From: Brachypterus glaber
Taxonomy: Eukaryota > Arthropoda > Insecta > Coleoptera > Kateretidae
NCBI GenBank assembly: GCA_958510825.1
Contig: OY294050.1
Span: 5,371,340-5,435,339, forward strand
Direction of reading: 5' to 3'
DNA length: 64,000 nt
In this document: positions 34,814 through 46,800 of the stretch, one piece after another
How the letters are laid out: each line of letters starts with the position of its first letter
Position numbering within the stretch: the first letter of the stretch is position 1
Made by a program: the position numbers and the translations under genes
The notes under the pieces: generated by a model
Seen by the model: only the letters and a program-made list of their open reading frames with translations
Database searches by the model: none
Told to the model about the DNA's origin: nothing

Positions 34814-37800
34814 GTAGGATAATTTCCCAAAAATAAAATTTACAAAAAATCAAAATACACGGTGTATTTGAAACAGGGTCCGAAAATCATAAAATATGAC
34901 AAAAAGTTCCTCTAAACATAAATCTAAAAATGTGTCGTAAGGGAGCTAAGCCCATTTGAAAGTGGCTTAAAAATTCGGTTTTTATTATGTTACTTATTCT
35001 CACCAGGGGTATGGGAAACGGGGGAGCCTTATCAGTTTTTTGTTCAAAACTTTTTTCTGTGTAACTTTTTTGTGATGTTATTTTTGAAATATAATTCCTC
35101 AGATTAAAATACATAAAAAAGGTACTCTTGTTGTAATAATGTAGAATTAACCGTTTTCGAGAAAAATTAATTTAAATGTGAAATTTCACGGTTCGAGGAC
35201 GAAAAATTAAATACTAAATTGTTGAAAACCAAATTGATGCAGGGATATGCTATATTAAAAACCAAGAAAAACAGTTTATATACATGTAGGTCGAAAAATC
35301 GCTTTTAAAGCTACTGTCGCCCTTTAAAAATGATGCATTTTTAGGAGACGATAGCTCCCTTAGGATTGATTTTTGGAAGTACCTGTATATGAGGTTTTTT
35401 TTTTTAGTTTTTGATGTACATTCACGCTGCATCATCAAAATTTTGGGGGCATGACCCCCCATGCCCACCTCTAAATCCGGAGAGTTCCAAATTGGTTAAT
35501 AATTAAATAAAACGTTGTTTCATATTTTTCCTAAGAAAAATACTAATCCCAGATTAATTTTACATATTTCAAAGCTAACTAGATATAAAATTAAAATTTG
35601 TAAAAATATACAGGGTGTTCCATTTAAAAATAATAAGTTGAGTTCATTTCCGGCGAAACGGAAGTGAAACAAAAATAATAAATACGCCATTTAATAGGCA
35701 ATGTAAAATTTTAGGGGTGGACATAAATAAAACTCAGCCAGTATAGTGAGTGGGAATAAAGTTTGCTTTGTACAAATAGTAATAATTTTCCAATTTCATG
35801 CTTAACGGGAAAATTGAATTCGCAATTTCCTCATTTTCAGATACCAATTCATATTTTCATTTCCGTCGAAAATTTAATTTTACCTAATAATATATTTATT
35901 TATTATACAAGCAGGTGCGAAACCAGGTCCAAATTTTGGGGGGGTCTTGAGTCCCCTATATACATATATGTATATGTAAAAAATATATGCGTAATTTTAC
36001 TTTTATAGTTTGATTTGGTTAAGTTAAGCGTATGTATACAAGACGAACTTCACCCTCCGTAAACCCCCTAAAAACTGTATTTTTCGTCCTTTAAGAATGA
36101 TCATAATGAGGGATAATATCCCTTATTATCCAGTTATGTCCTAAGGCTGGGGCGAGGGGCATGTCACAGGGGCGGTATTTCGTCCCTTCGAGAGGCGATA
36201 TGAGGCGATATCGGACGATCTCGAGGCGATATCGGACGATCTCGAGGCGATATCGGGCGATCTCGAGGCGATATGGGCGATATTTATTAATGTAAAAGGC
36301 GAAATTTCGTCCGGTAAATGAAGAGTGACATACCCCTCGGGCTGGGGTAAAACAGCCCTCTATCCCACCGTATCCTTAGCCATTTCTTTAATTTTCCTGA
36401 AATCTCTACATCCTACATCGTTTCTTATTTGTGCGCAGTTTTCCATTTTCCATTCTAGGCCAGCTTGCTTTCCAGAATATCTTTAGGTTAAGCTCTCATG
36501 TCTATATATATCCCTAATTACCTCTTTTCAGGATCACTCCATCCAGCGGCAGCTTTGCTGAGCAGCAAATCTGCACTGCTTTTTTTAACGGCGGTTGTCA
36601 AAAAAAACACCGCTGGATGGAATGAACCTATTTTTATAATCATATAATGCAGTTGGCAATGCCCTACATATAAAATGTAACACAAATTGATTAATCCAAT
36701 TTCCATTGGTTCTAATTTCCTAAGTACTGTATAGATGTTTATGTTTATAGAATGAAATCTTACAAAAACGTATAGGTACTTTATTTTAAAAGGATTTCAG
36801 TTCATAAAAAAATCTTGAATCAAATCATTAAAAAAAATGTTATTTATACCTATATTGTTTACCACACGGATGTGTGGCTATGGAAAATACGTCAGGAATG
36901 TGTGTGCCTCTCACTTGCACGCACGCACGCCTTATGACGCTTATGACGTAAAGAAGAGAGCGCGATGCCCGTTCCGTGATAACTCCCCCTTTCGTCGGAG
37001 GTTTCTTGCCTTGTGGAAGACTTTACTACGACTAAACTGACTGTTTTAGTCCCGCTGGAATACAAGGGACTAAAACAGCCACGTTTAGTCCTGAGGTACA
37101 CTATTTTTTGCACGACCAAACATAATTTAGGTCAGTACATAAAATTTAAAATAAAAACCATGCATCTAAAATCAGGTGTTTTATTTTCTTAATTTAATTT
37201 TATCGAGATATCTACCTGTGAATCGCGGAAAGGCAAGTTCATGGCTATCCCAATTTCATTTGTTTTTTAATATGGCTGACACAAACGTCAATTTGAAAAA
37301 ATGGACTAAGACGAATAATTTAAAGTGATTAAACAATCTTTTTAAAGGTTTTCACAGTAAAAATTAGATAAATTCGTTTATTTGAATCGCTTATTTATTA
37401 CAAAACATCAGCAAACCCAATTTTTGTACCAGTAAAGCACATGTATTTATAATATTTTAATATTATCAAGGTTGCCGTGATTTTTTCCCCTAGGGAGAAA
37501 AACGGCATGTTAAGTCCTGCAAATGAAAGCGTATTTATTTTATCAAAATTCTGAAAATAAAAGAAATATCTAGAATTTAAATCAATAATATTCGTGTTTT
37601 TTTCTTGTGCAAATGTTGTTAACAGTATACTTTTGTGAGATAGCAATTTTTATATTTAATAAACTTATTATCTTTTGTTTTTATCACTAAACCAAAGCCT
37701 ACTTCCTCTATTGTAGTCAGTGCTAAATTAACACCACATGGAAAAATATTAACATAGGATTTTTTGCTGAAAACATTGGCTTTGTGCAGTGAAAAATGGA

Positions 37801-40800
37801 TTTTCCAGGTCCTATTGAAGATTATATTGACAGATATATTTTAGAATTAAGAGGTACAATTTTATTTGTTAAAAAGAAAAACCGCCAGATCTAAACTTGC
37901 TTTCTATTAAAAAAAAAATTGATAAAATCTTATAAATATTACCTACCTATGCAATTCAATTGAATTTTTAGATCAACAGACATATTTTTTAAAGAAAATT
38001 ATTATTTTTAGCAACCTATTTTGATATAATAGGTGTATTTATACCTATCATTTTTTTATGTTTATTAAGTTCTTGGAAAATAAACAAATTACACAGGCAC
38101 ACAAAAATCAAATGTCGTTTTTTTTTTGTAAAATGAATTTTTTAATAGCTCTTATCTTCAAAAAGACTTCCCCAGGTTTTGGTTGAAAAAAAAAATCCAA
38201 AAATTATTAACAATAAAAGTTTAATGTTACATGATCAAAAACTCGAATAAAAAACAAACTGGTAAGCAGTAAATTCTAATCAATGCGGATTTCGACTATG
38301 CTGTATCAATACTAAAATGGCTCCTCACATTTTTTTTGTGTGCCTGTGTTATAAATATTTTGGCCTAGTAAAATTTCTAGACTGGGAAAATTATAACTTC
38401 CTAAAGTTTTGGAAATTGTCCAAAAAAATTATATCAAATACTTTACTAATACTTTAGCGAAAAGCTTATTTATCGACCTAGAAGTTTTGTGCGGTTTTTC
38501 TTTAGTTTATTTTCCCATCGATTTTCACATAAAATTTTACGAGCGTATGTATATTTTTCGGAATTTTTACGGTCGTTTCTAAACATTGTTCATTTTAATT
38601 TTATGTTGGTACTAATGATAAGTGCTATAAATTACTGTAAAGTAGGACACAATTTAAAATATTGCTGGTAATAAAAAAAATGTTCTGCCTACAAAAAAGT
38701 CTCTTATACATACATGTATTATAATATATAATTATCTTTAACGAGTTTGTAAAAAACTAAAAAAAACTTTTATTATTTTAAAATAATATTTTTTTTTTAG
38801 TTTTTCAGACTAACATTGTTTTTCCTTATTTCTAGACGAGAGAGAAAGCGTACAAAAGAAAACCTTCCAAAAATGGGTAAACTCCCACCTAGTACGAGTC
38901 AACTCCCGCATCACAGACCTCTACTGCGACATGAGGGACGGAAAAAACCTCATCAAACTCCTGGAGGTCCTCTCCGGGGAAAGATTACCCCGGCCAACCA
39001 AAGGGAAAATGAGGATCCACTGTCTGGAAAACGTGGACAAAGCTTTACAGTTTTTGAGAGAACAGAGAGTGCATTTAGAGAACATGGGCTCCCATGATAT
39101 TGTAGATGGTAACCCTAGGTTATCTTTAGGTAAGTAACGAACCTCAAATACACGTGTAAACCAGCTGGAGACGTATTCTTGAATTTTGGGGAGTAGAACG
39201 ACTGATAGAACAACGCTTAGAATATGAAACATAGTGTTGAAACCAATAGGGTACGATCACAACCTAAGACTCGTTCTTTCAGTCTTTCTACTCCCCGGTT
39301 TTCAAGAATACGTCTCCTGAACAGCAAGCACCTTGTCAAAACATCGGCATTAGGCACTTATTTGAAACGTTATGAAATAGAAAGTTGTGTGAATAGGCAA
39401 CCATTAATACACCTGCGTGTTGCAATTTATTAAAGTTTGAAAGTCTGTATCTCCAAAACGTTATATTCTAGCAAAAACTGTATATAACATTTTTGTAGGG
39501 CTTAAAAAGAGCTATCATTTGAAATATAATTTTTTAAAATCGGTTTATAATAAGTGAATTATGCTAAAAAACATTTTACTGCTAAACTCCAATATCTCGA
39601 AAAAAATGTATTTTAGGAAAAAATTATAACTTTTCAACGGAATGTACGGTTTAAAAACTTTCACCAAACGATTCAGTACTTTTTAATTTACGATACATTT
39701 AATATGGTTAACATAACACTTTTTTTAATATTTCATATGCAAGACAAGACCTTTTTTTTCGTGTTTTAACACCGTGGTGCAGGACCACGAAAAAAAATCT
39801 TGTCCACCAGATGAGACAAACATTTCTATACGTTTTGGGGGTCGCTGAATCCGAATCCGGAGTTAGTTTGGCTCGGTCAGATCGCATTTCTTTCCTTACC
39901 TCAAAAAAGGAATGAAACTTGAAACACCTTTCACTTTTTTGACTTTAGGAACGAAAGGCCTTGTCCACCAGAGAGATAAACATTTCTATACGTTTTTGGG
40001 GTCGTTGAATCCAAGTCCGGAGTTGGTTTGACTCGATCAGATCGCATTTCCTTAATAACTTCAAAAAAGGGATGAAAGTTGATACATATTATGACTTTTT
40101 TGAGGTTAGGCGCGAAATGCGATCTGACCGAGCCAAACCAACCCCAGATTCAGTTTTAGCGATCCCAAAAACCTAGAGAAATGTTTGTCACGTCTGATGG
40201 ACAAGACTTCTTTTTTTTCGTGTTCCTGTGTTCTAGTAACCTGAAATTTGGTATGCAAGCATAGTTTTTTAATTGAAACAACATAGGGGGGGTGTGCATA
40301 TGAAAAATTAAAAAAAACGTGTTTTTTTGCAATGCCCTAATAGCGGTGCGGCAAGAGAGACAAAAACAAATATTTTCGGCGAGAACTCGCTTATTATTAA
40401 TCGTAGAATAAAAATTCTTGCACAGTTAAAAAGCAGTTAAAATTTTCTACAAAAACATTTCAAATAATTTTGGTCGTAGGTGTGTTAGTTTCCAAAATAT
40501 AGCTTGTTATTTTTTAGGTTTAATATGGACAATTATCCTCCGCTTCCAAATCCAAGACATCACAATCGAAGAGACGGACAACCAGGAAACCAAATCGGCC
40601 AAGGACGCGCTGTTGCTCTGGTGCCAGATGAAGACGGCCGGCTATCACAACGTCAACGTGCGTAACTTCACAACGTCCTGGAGAGATGGACTCGCCTTCA
40701 ACGCCTTAATTCACAAACACAGGTTAGTATGTTGTTGAATAACCTACAATAACCTGAAATTTGGCCATTAATGGCCCTTTAGAATATTTTTTTATATAAA

Positions 40801-43800
40801 TATGTTATATTAGGGTGGACCTTACATTACTTTGGGAGCGGTCAAGTATTACGAAACGCAAATTTTGATAATTTTGGTCACATCTATGGTAGAATTTCGT
40901 AAATTTTAGTGTTGATACATTTTTAAAATGTTTTTTTACCGTTTCAGTCACATCTATGGTAGAAATTCTTAAATTTTATGTTGCCCCTAGGCAACTTCGG
41001 CGAATAGGATGCTCTGATCTGTTTAATTTGCAATTTCGTATTTAGAATCTCTCTGTTTCAATCGGTGATTGTTTCAGTTACTGATTGATTTTGAATCCGA
41101 ATTTTTTTATGAGGAGGACTATAATGACAGTTAAAAAATAATTGTTTTCCTATTTAGGCCTGACTTGATCCAATTCGACAAACTTTCAAAATCCACCGCC
41201 ATGTACAATTTGAACAACGCCTTCAATGTGGCCGAAGATAAACTAGGTCTGACGAAACTGCTGGACGCTGAAGATGTTTTCGTCGAACAACCGGACGAAA
41301 AATCGATTATCACGTACGTGGTGACGTATTACCACTATTTCAGCAAGATGAAGCAGGAAACTGTACAAGGAAAACGTATTGGAAAAGTCGTAGGTAAGAG
41401 CAAATTTTTATATATTTTTTTTTTCAGTTGAGCAAAAATTGGTAAAAAAAATAATATATAAATCACGGTTGAGAATAATATAACGCTCGTACATTATAAC
41501 CTTTGACCTTGGATATAAATAGCGGCTAGAGTAGTACCAGCGACGGACTGACTATACATATTTCTTGAGTAATTTATTTAAATTTTGGCAATTTTTTTCT
41601 TTGAGGGTCCGTTTGAATAAAAAATATATATTATGATACATATTTCGCCTTTGCAGACCAAATTTTGATCGTAAAATTCTTAGTTATAATTAAATATATT
41701 AAGATTTTTTTTTATAGTACAGATACAGTTGCTCGAGTGCCTTACGTCGTTCTTTTTTTCATTATACTTAGTTTTTTCAAATGAAATTACGTAAAATTTC
41801 CTCATTCAAAAAGTCTAATATATCATATTAAAAACAAAAAAATAAAAAAAAGGGCGGCTATTCAAGCAACTCTTTAACTAAATGATAAAAACCCCATGTT
41901 GCTATCTTTATTAGAAACCGAGTATTTTCGGATTAAAAAAAGCCTTACAAATGCCAAAAATGCATTTTCACCAATCGAAACCGGGTTTAACTCACACTTA
42001 CATATATTTATTTTATCGTGGACAAAAAAAAACTTTGTAGAGTTTTTTTATTCAAAGGGACCCTTAACATTTTGAAAGAATAAAAATATCAGTAAGCAAC
42101 TGGCTCATATTTTTTGAATAGTATATTAAAGTACTAGTTTTATAACATACGTTTTTAGCTCACAAGTACAAGTTTAGAAAACGAGCCGCTTGCGGCGAGT
42201 TTTTTAAAGTACTAGTGCGCTAAAAACGTGTTATGAAATGAGTGCTTTATACAATTTTTTCTATTTTGCTCTAAAATTTTAAAAAAGTTACATTTAATTT
42301 GATGACTGATTTAGGGATTTTTTTTTGGATTGGCATTACAGTTTACACCATGTTTAAAATTCTAAGAACAAATGATATTTTGATATATTTTATAGCCTTC
42401 TCTTCTCTTTTTTACTGCAAGCCACAATTTTAACATGATAAAAATAACCTAAACACAAAATTTTGTAGAGAATACAATTTATATATATGTAGTATGCTGT
42501 ACTGATAAGTGAAAATACCTTACCCCTATGATGGTTTTTTTACCCCTCTTTTCTCTAATCTAAAATCGTGCTTATTGTTTGCTTTTTAATTTATAAAATG
42601 TAATTTATTTGTGGATTAATACGTTATAATTAAGAGGTATGTGTATTAAATATAAATTATATTCTCTCCCTAAATATCAATTCGTGATACAAGGTTAGGT
42701 ACCGGTGTTTGTTTTTCAAATTTTACTCAGATTAATCCCAATTTTTGGAAAATGCAACTCCTGCTAAAGCAGTCGTTGCATTTTCGTCATTGGGATTAAT
42801 ATTCGTAAAATTTATGTAAAAAACCACCGATACCTAACCTAGTATCACTTATGATATTACCCCTGAAAATTCAACTTTAAAGCGACATTGACATTTGCAC
42901 GGAAAACGTCAAGCGATAGGCCAGGTCTGTTGCCAACCCAAAAGAACAAAAAGTACAGACCTCTTATGGGCCTATAAGAACACGCAAAATGCGTGTGATT
43001 ATGAGCTTATAAGAGTCGCAAAATAGAAAAAAGATTTTTTTAACCCGGCCGGGTTATAAATTTTATTATTATTAATATTTTATTATTTTAAAAATAATCT
43101 ATTCTAAGAAAAAAAGTTTTTATAAACTTTTCAACCTTATGTAAATGTATTATATTTTCGCAAACACAAATCTTTTCACACTACCATTCCATTATTTGAT
43201 TTAATCTATTTAAATAAAGCATTGGCAGTGCATTGTTATGCTTTCTCTGAGTTTAAATTAGACTCACAACAAAAATGATCTTAATTATAGTAACAAAACA
43301 AAGTCTGCAATGCCAATGATCGCTGGACTTTAATTGTTGACCCTTTTAATGATTATTTTTTCTTCTATAATTAACATGTCAATTCTATTATTTTCTAACC
43401 TATTTCTCACGATAATTGAATATTTTCCGAGTCCCTGGTTTGAAGCAGCTTTTTTTTATTCTTGTACGACGCCAGTTAAAACTTTCGTTTTCAAACAGCC
43501 TTCAGAAGAAGACTACTCGTCATGTGAGGATTACAGTGTTCTATATCCATAGCAAATCCAATGGATATAGAACACTATAATCCTCACATGACGTACTCTT
43601 AATACTGCCCTGCTAAGATAAGTTGTCCTATCTGCAAATTATATGTTTTGAGATATGGCCAGTTTTATTTTTTTTGTTTGCACTTTTTGTAAACATGTTT
43701 AAATAAATATGGCGAAGGGTTCTGCTTTATTTTAAATCAGAAATACGTGATATCCTATAAAAAAATATACTAAATTTATTTGTTCTGTCTGGGAAAGTTA

Positions 43801-46800
43801 GGATAAAATGATCTAAAAAGTGCAATCAAATTACTAAAATCTCTAAAGTTAGTCCTAGTTCTGACTTATTCGTCTAGTAAAGACTAGTTAGGACAATTTT
43901 ATTTAGAAAACATCGAAAATTTTCCACATAGGACAAACATCTTAGGCTAATTTGGGTTTTAGACAGGACATTTTTTTTTAGTAGGCACATGGGGCTAGTG
44001 TAAAGAAATACAATGGTGTGCTTATCTCAATAAGTGAATTTTTGCAGATAGGGCAACTTGTCTTAGCAGGGCAGAATAGGTCTCTAAAGAGTCTAAATAA
44101 AATAAATAAATAAATACTCTGAAACTTTCATAAATTCACTTTTTGTCGTAAATTAAAATTTTTGTCAAAAATAAAAAAAAATCATACAGAAATCCAAAAA
44201 TTCAATTTTAAAGGATAAAAATATGTTTTTTAATTTTTTTACTGACGTTTGTTTTTCTTAAAATTTCCCAGGCATAGCGATGGAAAACGACCGAATGATA
44301 AAAGAATACGAGTCCTTAACGAGCGACCTTTTGGCCTGGATCGAAAGCACGATACAATCTTTAGGACAACGAGAATTCATCAACAGTCTTATCGGCGTTC
44401 AGCAACAACTGGGGCAATTCAACAACTACAGAACAGTAGAAAAACCCCCAAAATTCGTCGAAAAAGGAAACCTAGAGATCCTTTTGTTCACTTTACAATC
44501 GAAAATGAGGGCCAACAACCAAAGGCCTTACACACCAAAGGAAGGCAAAATGATTTCCGATATAAACAAGGCTTGGGAAAGGCTAGAAAAGGCAGAACAC
44601 GAACGGGAATTAGCATTAAGAGAGGAACTGATCAGACAAGAAAAACTAGAACAACTTGCCGCAAGATTTAACAGAAAAGCCTCCATGCGTGAAACCTGGT
44701 TAAGCGAAAACCAAAGGCTGGTTTCACAAGACAATTTCGGCTCGGATCTCGCAGCTGTCGAAGCTGCAGCTAAAAAGCACGAAGCTATCGAAACTGATAT
44801 ATTCGCGTACGAAGAAAGGGTGCAAGCGGTCGTAGCTGTTGCAGCTGAGCTGCAAGCTGAGAATTATCACGATATGGAGAGGATTAACGCGAGGAAGGAT
44901 AATGTTTTGCGCCTTTGGAATTATCTTTTGGAATTATTACGTGCTAGGAGAAACAGGTTTGTATTATTTTATTTTTTAAAAAAATGAGTTTTGCTTTAAA
45001 ACTGTTTTTATACCTTCAAACGGTGTTTTCTGTCTAAAACCTGTGTTTTTTTTTGCCATAAAACTTTGTTTTTCTGCCTTAACTGTGTTTCTGCCTTAAA
45101 ACTGTGTTTTTCTGCCCTAAACTCTATTTTTCTGTCCCAAACCTGTGTTTTTAGCCTTAAACTTCGTTTTTTGCCCTGACTTTTTTTGCCTTTTAAACTG
45201 TGTTTTTCTGCCTTAAAATTGTTTTTCTGCCTTAAAATTGTTTTTTCTGCCTTAAAATTGTGTTTTCTGCCTTAAAATTGTGTTTTTCTGTCTTAAAATT
45301 GTTTTTTTCTGCCTTAAAATTGTGTTTTTCTATCTTAAACTCTATTTTCTGTCGTAAAACTGACTTTTTTGTCTTAAAACTTAATTTTTCTATCTTAAAC
45401 TCTATTTTCTGTCGTAAAACTGACTTTTTTGTCTTAAAACTTAATTTTTCTGCACTTAAACCGTTTTTTATTCCCTTAAAACATTTTTTTTGCCCAAAAA
45501 CAGTGTTTTCCTGCCTTAAAACGTTGTTTTAAATTTATTTATACATTTTAACATAAATGTTTTTGGAAACAGGTTGGATTTATCCCTCCAGCTTCAACAA
45601 AACTTCCAAGAAATGCTCCATATATTAGATGCTATGGAGGAACTCAAGGTTAGATTATTAACTGATGACTACGGAAAACATCTCATGGGAGTCGAAGATT
45701 TGCTCCAAAAACACAACCTTCTGGAGGCAGACATTAATATCCTAGGAGATAGAGTCAAAACGGTTAGTAAACAACTATTTTCTAACTCAAAAAACAACTT
45801 TTTCTGAAAGAAAATAGAAAAAATTACACTGAAAAATGCATATTTTTAGCTTTTAAATTTCCTTTTTATTTAAAATGCAAATTTTCATGTTATAGGTTGC
45901 AAGTCATTCCCAAATATTTGTGGATATTGAGAACGAGGAAGGTTACAAACCCTGTGACCCAGCTTTGGTACTGGAACGAGTTCAGCAACTCGAAGAAGCT
46001 TATGCTCAGCTGGTTCGATTGGCTGTCGATAGAAGAGATAGGTAAGTTCAGTTTTATTTATTCTTACTGATGAATGAGGGATGCCACATTCAAAAATCCT
46101 TCTTCTCATTCCTCCTTTGGCTTTTCTGTAAGCCATATCAGCCAGTGGTTTCCTTTACTTTCTTAAGTTTTTACTTTTATATTACTGAAAAAATAAGAAA
46201 AAAAATCAAGAAATTCAAAGTTTGATTCTTTGCTAAGATGTATATTATTAAACAGTAGTTCAAATGTACCAAAAGAGGATTTTATTTAGTTGTAAATTTT
46301 GTCGACAGAGGACGTAAAATTATATCTCACCGGGACTTCTATAAATAAAGTTAATAAGTTTGAAGTTTCTAAATTTTTCCGGTAGATGGCCCCATATTTG
46401 TCTCTCACTGGTGTTGTAACTTAAATAATCTATAAAGCCAATTGACGCTGTAAAATTGCATCTCACCGGGATTTCAACAAATAAAATGTATAAGTTTTAT
46501 AATGATTACATCAAATATCGATTTTTGTAATTTTTAGTTGCAGAGTTTGCGGATAGAGGGCGAATTAGTTACATTTTACCTGTATTATTACCCAAAAAGT
46601 TTATAAATCGGGGGTAAACTTTAGTTGCTAATTTTGTCGATAGAGGGGCGCATAATTTATCTCTTACCGCTTTTATTACCAGGCCCAGGGACGATTTTTC
46701 TTTACAAAGAATTATGCGAAAATAAAATAAATCCAATATTTGCAGATTGGAGGAAAGCAAGAAATTATGGCAGTTCTACTGGGAAATGGCCGACGAAGAC

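Larger units (their letters stand above)
34814..38835 (+). other. beta-spectrin intron 2
   Basis: It contains the candidate alternative first exon (37796-37853), a copy of the TACAGGGTGTTCC/TACTGGCTGAG element (about 35608-35745), a 21-bp minisatellite inside an inverted repeat (36150-36350), a short palindromic element (36531-36626), a repeat shared with 21475-21560 (36915-37010) and a TIR element with ACACAGGCACACAAAAA ends (about 38090-38352). Confidence 0.65.

Noticed and set aside
44249..44671. 140-codon frame overlapping the large spectrin exon
   Set aside because: It is an out-of-frame shadow of the 44272-44956 beta-spectrin exon.
45260..45532. 90-codon frame of repeated LKLxFSxLK units
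   Set aside because: It is a translation of the intron 6 minisatellite between two securely placed spectrin exons.
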